Assembly: GCA_012728415.1 (NCBI GenBank)
Contig: JAAYFD010000007.1
Coordinates: 1 to 34,862 of the forward strand
Origin: Gammaproteobacteria bacterium
GTDB taxonomy: Bacteria; Pseudomonadota; Gammaproteobacteria; Pseudomonadales; Pseudomonadaceae
Length of the DNA: 34,862 nucleotides
Reading direction: 5' to 3'
In this document: positions 24,060 to 34,692 of the stretch, piece after piece
Layout of the letters: each line of letters begins with the position of its first letter
Position numbering within the stretch: the first letter of the stretch is position 1
Translations under genes and position numbers: made by a program
Notes under the pieces: generated by a model
The model's input: the letters and a program-made list of their open reading frames with translations, nothing else
Database searches by the model: none
What the model was told of the DNA's origin: nothing

Positions 24060-24722
24060 ATGTACAACATATTGATAGCAGATGATCATCCACTGTTTCG
24101 CGAGGCAATTTGCAGTGTTGTCCGGGGTGGATTCCCGGGTTGCGAACTGGTTGAGACCGACAACCTGGACAGTGCGCTCGAAATTGCACTGGCGCGGGAT
24201 GATCTTGACTTGATTCTGCTGGATCTGAACATGCCGGGTATGCAGGGCCTGAACGGCTTAATGAGCATTCGCAATGAAGCACCAACCATTCCGGTAGTGA
24301 TTGTTTCGGCCGAGCAGGACAAGCATATTGTTTTGCAGGCAATTACCTATGGTGCGGTTGGTTTTATTACCAAATCTACTCCGCGGGAGCAGATGATGGC
24401 GGCCCTGGAACAGGTTTTGCAGGGCAATGTGTATTTGCCGGCGGACATTATTCGCGCAGAGAAACCGGCTTCGGCGCGCACGCCCCGGGAGACAACCATT
24501 TCCCCCGAGTTGTTGCAGGCCTTGACTCGACGACAGTTGCTGGTCCTGGAGCGTATGGCCAAGGGTGAATCAAACAAGCAAATCGCCTACGCACTTGATA
24601 TTGCAGAAACTACGGTCAAGGCGCATGTGTCGGCGATTTTGCGCAAGCTCAATGCCACCAACAGGGTGCAGGCGATCTTGTCGGTGGGAGATATCGATTT
24701 TTCCGCCTACTTGCGGCGTTAG
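24060..24722 (+). CDS. erbR: LuxR-type response regulator ErbR/AgmR
   Basis: This 220-residue regulator, [17 protein letters not shown] onward, agrees closely with AgmR/ErbR, the activator of PQQ-dependent alcohol oxidation in pseudomonads. Receiver: acidic pair in ADDHP, Asp55 in [10 protein letters not shown], Lys in ITKSTP. Helix-turn-helix: [40 protein letters not shown]. The C-terminus [11 protein letters not shown] is typical of AgmR. It is the most likely binder of the recurrent boxes in the island, but this is not shown by sequence alone. No kinase gene is adjacent; ErcS' and NahK are nearby candidates. Confidence 0.92.
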   Translation: MYNILIADDHPLFREAICSVVRGGFPGCELVETDNLDSALEIALARDDLDLILLDLNMPGMQGLNGLMSIRNEAPTIPVVIVSAEQDKHIVLQAITYGAVGFITKSTPREQMMAALEQVLQGNVYLPADIIRAEKPASARTPRETTISPELLQALTRRQLLVLERMAKGESNKQIAYALDIAETTVKAHVSAILRKLNATNRVQAILSVGDIDFSAYLRR

Positions 24723-24824
24723 TCCCGGTTTTGTGACGGGCTGGGGTTGCAAGGCATTATAACTCGATGGCTGTGTCGAAGAAGCCAGGGCAACCACACT
24801 TCCTTGTGCAATATGGCCTGATGA

Positions 24825-25259
24825 CTACATCAGTTCCGAAATCACTGGTGTTTCGTTGACCAGATTGTCAAGAATCGGGCAGCGAGTTTCAATGCGTTCC
24901 AGAAAGTCCCGTTTGGCAGTATCGTCCAGATCGGCATCAATGGCGACTTTCAGGCGTACTTGCTGAAAGCCGGTCCGGTCTGTGCTGTCACGGCCCAGCA
25001 AACGGTCCGGGTTGTAGTCGGCTTCAACTTCAAACTGCATGCCGCGCAGGGTGATTTTTTCCTGGTGGGCCATGATGCGGCCTATGGTTCCGACGCAGCC
25101 GGCATAGGCGGCCAATATCAGCTCGGGGGGTGCAGGGCCGAGGTCGGCACCACCGGCGTTTTTGGGCTGATCCATAAACACTTTATGTTCACCACACATA
25201 ATCTCAATGGTCATGCCTGGCCCCATTTGTCCAGTGGCCCGCAGGGTTTTCAAAGCCAT
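24825..25259 (-). CDS. OsmC/Ohr-family protein
   Basis: This 144-residue OsmC-family protein has the two conserved Cys in AAYAGCVGTIG (centre) and ETRCPILDNL (C-terminal), which act as the peroxidatic and resolving residues in thiol-dependent hydroperoxide reduction. AAGGAG lies 7 bases before the ATG. It is convergent with erbR across 102 bp in which no clear terminator was seen. It marks the start of the ordinary chromosome next to the PQQ island. The precise subfamily (OsmC, Ohr or YhfA-like) cannot be fixed here. Confidence 0.82.
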   Translation of the reverse strand: MALKTLRATGQMGPGMTIEIMCGEHKVFMDQPKNAGGADLGPAPPELILAAYAGCVGTIGRIMAHQEKITLRGMQFEVEADYNPDRLLGRDSTDRTGFQQVRLKVAIDADLDDTAKRDFLERIETRCPILDNLVNETPVISELM

Positions 25260-25306
25260 GCTGTACTCCTTGCAATTGAGTAATTATCGACTCGGGTTGC
25301 CGGCAC

Positions 25307-25334
25307 ATTGTATAGATAAATATATAATATGCAA
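25307..25334 (-). promoter_or_regulatory. Probable sigma-70 promoter of the osmC-family gene
   Basis: On the minus strand TTGCAT (25334-25329), a 16-base AT-rich spacer and TACAAT (25312-25307) lie 48 bases before the start codon. It is the best sigma-70-like match I found in the window. Confidence 0.45.
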
Positions 25335-25393
25335 AAGGAGGCAGCATGCTGTGGTGCCGTTCTTGACGAAAGCCGGTTTGCAGGCAGTATGTG

Positions 25394-26113
25394 TTAACGC
25401 TCTGTGCCGGTTACTTTTTTGCCGTCAACCTGGCCGTCTTGCAGCATGATGGTATATTCTTTGCCGTCACGCTCTACCTGGTTCAACTGAACCAGCAGGT
25501 AGCCCCAGTCTTTAGCAAACCACAGGGTGGTTTTGCGCTGGCTTTCGCCCGGATCACGTACCCGCTCAACCTTGACTGTATTCAGTGTACCCAGTGGCGT
25601 TTCGATCACCTCGTCACCAAGCATGCGAAAATCGTAGGTGTCCAGGTCATCACCGTCCAGCACTATATAGCTCAGGCTGTCTTCGCCGGTTGCCACATCT
25701 TTCTGGAGTGCCAGCTGGTAGCTGGACTTGTCGAGTATGCCGGCATGCAGTGGCAATTGGTAATCGCCATCCTTGCCTTGACCATTGACTTGCATTGCGC
25801 TCCAGTCAAAGTGCTGGCGGCTTTTTCTCGGTTTGCCCAGTCCGGTACGGTCATACTTGTAGCGTAGCGGTTGTAGTTGGCCATCCTGCAGTTTAAAACG
25901 GCTGGATTCGCTGATTCCGGCTACCAGCATGGAAGCTTTGAAGCGTAAATCCCAGGTGCCGTCAGCTTGTTGCTGCAAGCTGCGTTCTGCTGTGCCGGTG
26001 AAGGGAAGCTGCTTCCAGTCGGCGGTATAGCTGGCCTGGAATGGCTGCAGGGGCTGGGCCTGTAGCAGGCTGCCAAAGGACAGCAGCAACAGGGTCAGGG
26101 AGGTGCGCAACAT
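25394..26113 (-). CDS. DUF3108 domain protein, exported
   Basis: This 239-residue protein has a signal peptide (MLRTSLTLLLLSFGSLLQA) and the DUF3108 beta-barrel-like pattern (FQASYTADWKQLPFTGTAERSL, SYIVLDGDDLDTYDFRML, ETPLGTLNTVKVERVR). Function is unknown. It lies 21 bases after purN in the same direction, a neighbour relation common in pseudomonads. AGGAAA lies 9 bases before the ATG. Confidence 0.82.
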   Translation of the reverse strand: MLRTSLTLLLLSFGSLLQAQPLQPFQASYTADWKQLPFTGTAERSLQQQADGTWDLRFKASMLVAGISESSRFKLQDGQLQPLRYKYDRTGLGKPRKSRQHFDWSAMQVNGQGKDGDYQLPLHAGILDKSSYQLALQKDVATGEDSLSYIVLDGDDLDTYDFRMLGDEVIETPLGTLNTVKVERVRDPGESQRKTTLWFAKDWGYLLVQLNQVERDGKEYTIMLQDGQVDGKKVTGTER

Positions 26114-26134
26114 GGGTGATTTCCTATTTGGTGT

Positions 26135-26791
26135 TTAGGGGGACGATACATCAAGCTGGTGCCCGGTGGATGGCAGAAGCCTATTGTCTAGGACAGCGCC
26201 CTGTGCTCCGAGTTGCAGACGTTCGTCAACAAACCACTGGGTGGCCAGTGGATAGATGCGGTGCTCCAGCTGATGTACCCTGTGTGCCAGGCTGTCTGCG
26301 CTGTCACCGGGGCGAATGTCCGTGCGCGCCTGAATAATCACCGGGCCGCCATCGAGCTCTTCGGTAACGAAATGCACACTGCAGCCGTGTTCGCTGTCAC
26401 CGGCCGCTAGCGCGCGCTGGTGGGTATCCAGCCCCTTGTATTTGGGCAGCAGGGAGGGGTGGATATTCAGCAGGCGTCCTGCATAGTGCCGAGTAAATTC
26501 GGGAGTCAGGATGCGCATAAAACCGGCCAGGATCACCAAATCAGGCTGATACTGATCGATTTGCGCCATCATGGCCTGATCAAAGCTCAAGCGGTCTGCA
26601 TGGTCGCGGTGTGACAGCACATGGCTGGGCACGCCCGCTTTGGCGGCGCGCTCCAGTCCATAGGCATCGGCCTTATTGCTAAAAACAGCGCTGATGCGCG
26701 CCACGTCGGGCTGGTCGGCAAAGTGGTCCAGCAGCGCCTGCAGGTTGCTGCCGGAGCCGGAGATCAGTACGACAATGGATTTGGCGCTCAT
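26135..26791 (-). CDS. purN: Phosphoribosylglycinamide formyltransferase PurN
   Basis: This 218-residue enzyme transfers a formyl group from 10-formyl-tetrahydrofolate to GAR in de novo purine synthesis. The motifs ISGSGSNLQALLDH (phosphate binding), LAGFMRILTPEF and NIHPSLLPKYKGLDTHQRAL (catalytic Asn and His, with a downstream Asp in DGGPVI) are intact. It starts 2 bases after purM, so the two are co-translated. Length is typical. Confidence 0.96.
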   Translation of the reverse strand: MSAKSIVVLISGSGSNLQALLDHFADQPDVARISAVFSNKADAYGLERAAKAGVPSHVLSHRDHADRLSFDQAMMAQIDQYQPDLVILAGFMRILTPEFTRHYAGRLLNIHPSLLPKYKGLDTHQRALAAGDSEHGCSVHFVTEELDGGPVIIQARTDIRPGDSADSLAHRVHQLEHRIYPLATQWFVDERLQLGAQGAVLDNRLLPSTGHQLDVSSP

Positions 26792-26793
26792 GC

Positions 26794-27855
26794 TCAGTGC
26801 TGCTTGAGGTTGTTCAGGACAATGGCCGGTGCGCCCGCATCCGCTGCATTGATCTGGCCAATCACCCAGGGCTGCTCGCCATTGGCGCGCAGGTGCTCCA
26901 GCACGCGCTGCTGGTCGTTTGCGGCCACGCAGATGATCATGCCGACACCGCAGTTGAGCACACGGTGCATTTCGGTTTCGTCCACGTTGCCCTTCTCCTG
27001 CAGCCAGTCAAAAATTGCCGGGCGCTGCCAGCTGGCCACGTCAACCACCGCCTGGGCGTTTTCCGGCAGCACGCGGGGAATGTTTTCCAGCAGACCGCCA
27101 CCGGTAATGTGGGAGATGGCCTTGACTGCGCCGGTTTCCTTGATCAGCTTGAGCACCGGCTTGACGTAGATGCGGGTTGGCTCCAGCAGCAGGTCAACCA
27201 GCGGCTTGCCGTCCACTTGCGTGCTGTTGATGTCGGCACCGGCCACCTCGATGATCTTGCGGATCAGCGAATAGCCGTTGGAGTGCGGGCCGGAAGAGGG
27301 CAAGGCCACCAGTACGTCACCGGCGGCTACCTTGCTGCCGTCGATGATGTCGGCTTTTTCGACCACGCCAACACAGAAACCGGCCAGGTCATAGTCTTCG
27401 CCTTCGTACATGCCGGGCATTTCCGCGGTTTCACCACCCACCAGGGCGCAGCCGGCCTGCTCGCAACCTTCGCCAATGCCGGTTACCACATCGGCGGCGA
27501 CATCTACGTCCAGCTTGCCGGTGGCGTAGTAGTCGAGGAAAAACAGCGGCTCGGCACCGCACACCACCAGATCGTTGACGCACATGGCAACCAGGTCGAT
27601 GCCGATCTTGTCATGGCGGTTCAGATCAATGGCAAGGCGCAGCTTGGTGCCGACGCCGTCGGTGCCGGAGACCAGTACCGGCTGTTTGTAGCCGGCGGGG
27701 ATTTCACACAGGGCACCAAAACCGCCCAGGCCGCCCAGCACTTCGGGACGTGCGGTGCGCTTGGCCACATGCTTGATGCGCTGGACCAGGGCTTCGCCGG
27801 CGTCGATGTCAACACCAGCGTCTTTGTAGCTCAGGGAGGGTTTTTGTGTGCTCAT
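26794..27855 (-). CDS. purM: Phosphoribosylformylglycinamidine cyclo-ligase PurM
   Basis: This 353-residue AIR synthetase closes the imidazole ring of purines using ATP. The sequence shows [11 protein letters not shown] at the N-terminus, [11 protein letters not shown] and [13 protein letters not shown] in the AIRS domain, and [13 protein letters not shown] in the C-terminal domain. Length is normal (about 350). AAGG lies before the ATG. The gene is first of the purMN-DUF3108 unit. Confidence 0.97.
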   Translation of the reverse strand: MSTQKPSLSYKDAGVDIDAGEALVQRIKHVAKRTARPEVLGGLGGFGALCEIPAGYKQPVLVSGTDGVGTKLRLAIDLNRHDKIGIDLVAMCVNDLVVCGAEPLFFLDYYATGKLDVDVAADVVTGIGEGCEQAGCALVGGETAEMPGMYEGEDYDLAGFCVGVVEKADIIDGSKVAAGDVLVALPSSGPHSNGYSLIRKIIEVAGADINSTQVDGKPLVDLLLEPTRIYVKPVLKLIKETGAVKAISHITGGGLLENIPRVLPENAQAVVDVASWQRPAIFDWLQEKGNVDETEMHRVLNCGVGMIICVAANDQQRVLEHLRANGEQPWVIGQINAADAGAPAIVLNNLKQH

Positions 27856-27916
27856 GCGGGAACCTTGCCGTCAGAAAACAGAATGGCGCAATTTTAGCAG
27901 GCTTGTCAGCGGGGGG

Positions 27917-28267
27917 CTATGGCAGGAAGAGGGTGTCGTCAGCTTCGGGTGTGTCCCGGGATGAATTCTGCTGTTCCTGTTCGCGGATCAGGTACTCCAG
28001 ATGCAACAGCAGGCGCTTTTCCAGTTCGGCGGTAATTTGTGGGGCAAAGTCACGGATGACATCTTGCAGCAAGCCTTCAGCGCTTTGCATCAGCAACAGA
28101 CGCAGGTGCTGCAGGTCGGGCCCGTCTGCGGCGGACAAGTCTGGTAGCACCACATCCTGCAGGAGTGGAATGGTGTTGTTATCGCTGGCTGGCTCGGACA
28201 GCAGGTCGTGCAGCCGGGTCAGTTCGGCCAGCAGGTCGGCAGGGCGGGAACGGTCGGCGGGGTCCAT
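27917..28267 (-). CDS. Small conserved hypothetical protein downstream of holC
   Basis: This 116-residue protein begins MDPADRSRPADLLAELTRL and is mostly helical, with acidic and Leu-rich segments and no signal peptide. It begins 8 bases after the holC stop, with GAGGTG just upstream, so it is likely translated with holC. A small gene sits at the same place in pseudomonad pepA-holC clusters. Function unknown; I recognise no domain. A longer in-frame reading to 28420 runs back into holC and was rejected. Confidence 0.75.
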   Translation of the reverse strand: MDPADRSRPADLLAELTRLHDLLSEPASDNNTIPLLQDVVLPDLSAADGPDLQHLRLLLMQSAEGLLQDVIRDFAPQITAELEKRLLLHLEYLIREQEQQNSSRDTPEADDTLFLP

Positions 28268-28275
28268 GGCACACC

Positions 28276-30187
<1,912 letters not shown>

Positions 30188-30272
30188 TCAAGACAAAGGC
30201 TGCAAGATACTGGATAATATCAGGCTGTTGCCCATTAATGCATCCCCGCCAGTTGGACACGGAGTGGATTTC

Positions 30273-31400
30273 TTGATTGTTTTTCGTTATTTGGCCAGGG
30301 AGATCTTTCTGACCCTTGGCGCGGTCAGTATGGTCTTGCTGGTTATTATCATGAGTGGCCGCTTCATTAAATACCTGGCTCAGGCAGCTCAGGGGCTGCT
30401 GGATCCGGGCGTGCTGTTTTTGATCATGGGTTACCGGATTCCGGGTTTTTTGCAGCTGATTCTGCCGCTGGGGCTGTTTCTTGGCATTCTGCTGGCCTAC
30501 GGCCGTCTCTATCTGGAAAGCGAGATGACCGTGCTTACAGCTACGGGAATGAGTCAGACCCGTTTGCTGGGTTATACCCTGGTACCGGCTGCGCTGATCG
30601 CACTGATTGGTGCATTGCTCAGCTTTTCCCTGGCTCCCATGGGCGTGCGCGAAGTGGCGGCCATTTTGCAGGAACAGGATGCCCTGACTGAATTCGACAC
30701 CCTGGTACCGGGCCGTTTCCAGTCAATGAAAGATGGTGTGCGGGTGACCTATGCCGAAGATCTGACCAGGGGGCGTGAGCAACTGGAGGGCGTATTCATC
30801 AGTGATTTGGGCAAAAATACCCGTGGCGGGAGCAGCACAATCAGCCTGCTGGTGGCTCCTTCCGGGCACCAGCAAATTCTTGAGGACGGCAGTCGCTATC
30901 TGATTCTGGAGGACGGTTACCGTTATGACGGCAACCCGGGTGAAGCGGATTATCGCATGATCAAGTACGACACCTATGCTGTATTGTTGCCCAAGCCTTC
31001 TGTTGCCCTAGCCTCTAGCGATCGTGAAAGCATGCGCACCCGTGAGCTGATGGCCAGCACTCAGCAAAAAATGCGTACCGAATTGCACTGGCGACTGTCG
31101 ATTCCTGTATTGACCTTTATTATCACCCTACTGGCTGTGCCGCTGTCGCGGGTGAGTCCGCGTCAGGGGCGTTTTCTCAAGCTGTTGCCGGCAGTTTTTC
31201 TCTACATGGCCTACCTCGGGTTGCTGATCGCCAGCCGTGATGCGCTGGACAAGGGGCGCATGCCGGCGGTGCTGGGGATGTGGCCAGTACATGGTGTGTT
31301 CTTGCTGATCGGGCTGGGCCTGATGTATTGGGACAGCCTGCGCCGCTTGCTGGCTCGCCGGCGTGCGTCTGGCCAGCCGCAGGAGGTGCAGCATGCGTAA
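30273..31400 (+). CDS. lptF: LPS export ABC transporter permease LptF
   Basis: This 375-residue inner-membrane permease of the LptB2FG transporter has three N-terminal and three C-terminal hydrophobic segments around a periplasmic beta-jellyroll domain (about 130-270). The start is TTG (protein reads (M)IVFRYLAREIFLTLGAVSM) with GGAG 8 bases before it, matching the usual LptF N-terminus. An in-frame GTG three codons upstream has no ribosome site. The last codons overlap lptG by 8 bases. Confidence 0.92.
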   Translation: MIVFRYLAREIFLTLGAVSMVLLVIIMSGRFIKYLAQAAQGLLDPGVLFLIMGYRIPGFLQLILPLGLFLGILLAYGRLYLESEMTVLTATGMSQTRLLGYTLVPAALIALIGALLSFSLAPMGVREVAAILQEQDALTEFDTLVPGRFQSMKDGVRVTYAEDLTRGREQLEGVFISDLGKNTRGGSSTISLLVAPSGHQQILEDGSRYLILEDGYRYDGNPGEADYRMIKYDTYAVLLPKPSVALASSDRESMRTRELMASTQQKMRTELHWRLSIPVLTFIITLLAVPLSRVSPRQGRFLKLLPAVFLYMAYLGLLIASRDALDKGRMPAVLGMWPVHGVFLLIGLGLMYWDSLRRLLARRRASGQPQEVQHA

Positions 31401-32457
31401 GCTTGATCTGTACATAGGTACGACGGTGCTCTGGTCAATTATCGCTGTGTTACTGGTGATCACCGGGCTGGCGGTGCTGTTTGCTTTCATTGATCAGCTG
31501 GGCGATCTGGAAGGCGGCTATACCCTGCAGGAAGCGCTGATTTATGTGGGGCTGACCACGCCACGCCGCCTGTACGACGTGTTGCCAATGTCGGCGTTGA
31601 TCGGTTGTCTGGTCGGGCTGGGCAGTCTGGCTAGCAGCAGCGAACTGACCGTCATGCGTGCTGCGGGCGTATCACTGGCCCGGATCGTCTGGGCAGTGAT
31701 GAAACCATTGTTGTTGCTGATGGCTTTGGGACTGGTCATTGCCGAATACGTAGCACCCTGGACTGAAGTGCAGGCGCAGGCACGGCGCTCGCTGATTCAG
31801 GCCCAGGGCAAGACACAAAGCTCCAAGCATGGCATGTGGCACCGTCAGGGCCATGAGTACATCCATATCAACTCGGTACAGCCCGATGGCCGGCTGATTG
31901 GTGTGACCCGTTATGAGTTTGATGGCGAGCGCCGGCTGGTGCGCTCCAGCTTTGCCCGTGAGGCCCGGTTTGTCGATGAAGGCCAGTGGTTGCTCCAACG
32001 CGTGACAGCAACGCGCCTGTTTGAGCGTCACAGTGAAATCGAGCAGCTGACGGAGGAAACCTGGAACATTGCCCTGACGCCGGAGCTGCTCAATACCGTG
32101 GTAATGGAGCCGGATGCGTTACCCATTTCCGGGCTGTGGAGCTATGGCCGCTACCTGGCTGATCAAGGGCTGAGTGCCGGGCGTTACTGGCTGGCGTTTT
32201 GGGAAAAGCTGTTGCAGCCGGTGGTCACCGGTGTGCTGGTGTTGATGGCAATTTCCTTTGTGTTTGGGCCGTTGCGCTCGGTGACGCTGGGGCAGCGGCT
32301 GTTTACCGGTGTGGTGGTGGGTTTTGTCTTTCGTATTGTGCAGGACCTGCTGGGGCCGGCCAGTCTGGTGTTTGGCTTTGCACCGCTCTTGGCGGTGCTG
32401 GTGCCGGCAGCCATTTGTGCGGTGATCGGCTTGTGGTTGTTGCGCAGGGCCGGGTAG
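31393..32457 (+). CDS. lptG: LPS export ABC transporter permease LptG
   Basis: This 354-residue protein is the second permease of the LPS extractor. It starts MRKLDLYIGTTVLWSIIAVLLV, with AGGAGG upstream, and has TPRRLYDVLPMSALIGCLVGLGSLASSSELTVMRAAG, the conserved coupling-helix region, then a periplasmic domain and C-terminal membrane segments. It overlaps the lptF stop by 8 bases, so synthesis of the two subunits is coupled. Confidence 0.95.
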   Translation: MRKLDLYIGTTVLWSIIAVLLVITGLAVLFAFIDQLGDLEGGYTLQEALIYVGLTTPRRLYDVLPMSALIGCLVGLGSLASSSELTVMRAAGVSLARIVWAVMKPLLLLMALGLVIAEYVAPWTEVQAQARRSLIQAQGKTQSSKHGMWHRQGHEYIHINSVQPDGRLIGVTRYEFDGERRLVRSSFAREARFVDEGQWLLQRVTATRLFERHSEIEQLTEETWNIALTPELLNTVVMEPDALPISGLWSYGRYLADQGLSAGRYWLAFWEKLLQPVVTGVLVLMAISFVFGPLRSVTLGQRLFTGVVVGFVFRIVQDLLGPASLVFGFAPLLAVLVPAAICAVIGLWLLRRAG

Positions 32458-32481
32458 GTGTTGTTGCCCGGGTCGGGAAGG

Positions 32482-32504
32482 GCGGCCCGGCTATGCCGGG
32501 CTGC
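32482..32504. other. GC-rich hairpin after lptG
   Basis: A 10-bp stem built on GCCCGGC-TAT-GCCGGGC lies in the 111-bp gap between lptG and zapE. No T-run follows, so it may be a weak or factor-dependent terminator. Nothing else is seen in the gap. Confidence 0.4.
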
Positions 32505-32568
32505 GGTTGCCAAATACAGGCCTGCTGGTTAAAGTGGCTGCCCCTGATTTTTGCTTAAGAACATACAG

Positions 32569-33669
32569 ATGACCCCTCTTGAACGCTATCAGCAAGACTT
32601 GCAACGTCCGGACTTTTTTCGTGATGCCGCCCAGGAGAACGCGGTACGTCACTTGCAGCGCCTGTACGATGACTTGCTCAGGGTGGAGCCGCCACAGAAA
32701 AAGAGTGCACTGGCGCGCATGCTGGGACGCAAGGATGCGGTGAGGCCGGTCAAGGGGCTGTATTTTTGGGGGGGCGTGGGGCGCGGCAAGACTTATCTGG
32801 TCGATACCTTTTTTGATGCCCTGCCGTTTGAGGACAAGTTGCGCACGCACTTTCACCGCTTCATGAAGCGGGTACACGAAGAGTTGCGCCGGCTGGCCGG
32901 TGAAAAAAACCCGCTGACCACCATTGCCCGCCGCTTTGCCGGCGAATACCGGGTCATCTGTTTTGACGAATTTTTTGTTTCTGACATTACCGATGCGATG
33001 ATTCTGGGCGGGTTGTTCGAGGAGCTGTTCAAAAACGGTGTAACCCTGGTGGCGACTTCCAACATAGTGCCCGACGGACTGTACAAGGACGGCTTGCAGC
33101 GGGCGCGTTTTTTGCCAGCGATTGCGCTGATCAAGGAACACACCGAAGTGGTCAACGTTGATAGCGGTATCGACTATCGCTTGCGGGCGCTGGAGCAGGC
33201 CGAGCTGTACCACTGGCCGCTGTCGGCAGAGGTGGACACCAAGCTGGAAAAAAGCTTTCGCAGCCTGTTGCTGGAAAACTGCAAGATTCTGGAAAACGAA
33301 ACCCTGATTGTGGAAAACCGCGAGATCGTGGCGCGCAAGATCGGCAACGATGTTGCATGGTTTGATTTTCGTGCCATCTGTGATGGCCCGCGCAGCCAGA
33401 ATGACTACATCGAGCTGGGGAAGATTTACAGCGCCGTGATTCTGTCCAACGTTGAACAGATGGACAGCTATAACGAAGATGTGGCACGCCGCTTCATCAA
33501 CCTGGTGGACGAGTTTTATGACCGCAACGTCAAGCTGATCATTTCCGCCGAGGTGGAGCTGAAAGACCTCTATACCGGCAACCGCCTGCAGTTCGAGTTT
33601 CAGCGTACGCTAAGCCGTCTGCTGGAGATGCAGTCGCACGAGTTTCTGGCGCGCCCGCATAAGCCCTGA
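32569..33669 (+). CDS. zapE: Cell division ATPase ZapE (AFG1 family)
   Basis: This 366-residue AFG1-like P-loop ATPase associates with the division ring in gammaproteobacteria. Walker A is GGVGRGKT with Lys74; Walker B is VICFDEFFVSD; GVTLVATSNIVPDGLYKDGLQRARFLPAI is the sensor region. The ATG has only AAGA as a weak ribosome site; an in-frame TTG at 32551 is possible but less like the family N-terminus (MTPLERYQQDL). Length is typical. Confidence 0.94.
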   Translation: MTPLERYQQDLQRPDFFRDAAQENAVRHLQRLYDDLLRVEPPQKKSALARMLGRKDAVRPVKGLYFWGGVGRGKTYLVDTFFDALPFEDKLRTHFHRFMKRVHEELRRLAGEKNPLTTIARRFAGEYRVICFDEFFVSDITDAMILGGLFEELFKNGVTLVATSNIVPDGLYKDGLQRARFLPAIALIKEHTEVVNVDSGIDYRLRALEQAELYHWPLSAEVDTKLEKSFRSLLLENCKILENETLIVENREIVARKIGNDVAWFDFRAICDGPRSQNDYIELGKIYSAVILSNVEQMDSYNEDVARRFINLVDEFYDRNVKLIISAEVELKDLYTGNRLQFEFQRTLSRLLEMQSHEFLARPHKP

Positions 33670-33786
33670 CCACTATGTTTGTAAGGGATTAGTGTGGTGC
33701 ATGATACCAGGTATGGATGACGAAAAGGCGCCACACGGACAGCCCAGCGTCAGAGCAAATAATTTCTTATAGTAAAGGACAACATC

Positions 33787-34629
33787 ATGGCCACCATAGG
33801 CAAAGTCAACCGTCTTACCGTATTGCGCCATGTGGATTTTGGCCTGTATCTGGATGGTGGAGACAGCGGCGAAATTTTGCTGCCGCGCCGGGAAATACCC
33901 AAAGACGCTGATACCGATGTTGGCAGTCAGCTGGACGTTTTTATTTATCACGATAGTGAAGACCGGCTGGTTGCAACCGGGCGCAAACCGCGGGCGATGC
34001 TGCACCAGTTTGCCGCCCTGCGTGTGGCAGACATCAATCGTACCGGCATCTTTCTTGACTGGGGGCTGACCAAGGATCTGTTCATGCCACACTCGGAAGA
34101 GAAACGTCCACTGCAAACCGGTGATACCGTGCTGGTTTATGTCTATCAGGATATGCACACTGGGCGCCTGCTGGCCTCAGCCCAGCTGGACCGCTTTGTT
34201 AGTGCTGATGCAAGCAGCAGCGGCTATCAGGTCAATCAGCCGGTCAGCCTGTGGGTGGCCGAGCGTACCGAACATGGGTATCTGTGCTTGGTTGATGGGC
34301 AGCACCTGGGCTTGCTGCATCACCATGAGGTGTTCCGGCCAGTCAAGATCGGCCAGGGGGTGCCAGGCTATGTGCGCGAGTTGCGTGCCGATGGCCGTCT
34401 TAGCCTCAGCCTGCAAATGCAGGGTCAGGCGGTCAGGGACGAATTGTCGGAACGCATTCTGGCCGAGCTTGAGATGCGCGGCGGGGTGCTAGAGCTGAGC
34501 GATAAGAGTCCGGCGTCTGCCATTGCCGCAGTGTTTGGCGTGAGCAAGGGCAACTACAAAAAGGCCATTGGGGGGCTGTTCAAGCAGGGCTTGATTGAGA
34601 TCGGGCCGCAGCAAATCAGGCTTAGGTAA
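33787..34629 (+). CDS. S1 RNA-binding protein of the CvfB family
   Basis: This 280-residue protein has N-terminal S1-like domains (MATIGKVNRLTVLRHVDFGLYLDGG; RVADINRTGIFLDWGLTKDLFMP; a third near 145-210) and a C-terminal winged helix (DKSPASAIAAVFGVSKGNYKKAIGGLFKQGLIEI). This arrangement is that of CvfB/YitL proteins, which bind RNA and affect virulence factors in staphylococci; the role in pseudomonads is not clear. AAAGGA lies before the ATG. The downstream gap is cut by the end of an insertion element. Confidence 0.85.
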   Translation: MATIGKVNRLTVLRHVDFGLYLDGGDSGEILLPRREIPKDADTDVGSQLDVFIYHDSEDRLVATGRKPRAMLHQFAALRVADINRTGIFLDWGLTKDLFMPHSEEKRPLQTGDTVLVYVYQDMHTGRLLASAQLDRFVSADASSSGYQVNQPVSLWVAERTEHGYLCLVDGQHLGLLHHHEVFRPVKIGQGVPGYVRELRADGRLSLSLQMQGQAVRDELSERILAELEMRGGVLELSDKSPASAIAAVFGVSKGNYKKAIGGLFKQGLIEIGPQQIRLR

Positions 34630-34692
34630 CAAGAAAGTCGCCAAAACCTGAGCCGGCAGCCAATATGGCCGCTGTTGAATTAATCAAGACAG

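Noticed and set aside
26797..27897. Long open frame on the plus strand opposite purM (366 codons)
   Set aside because: It is the antisense of a fully conserved purM; the translation has no family pattern and no ribosome site. High-GC codon bias creates such frames.
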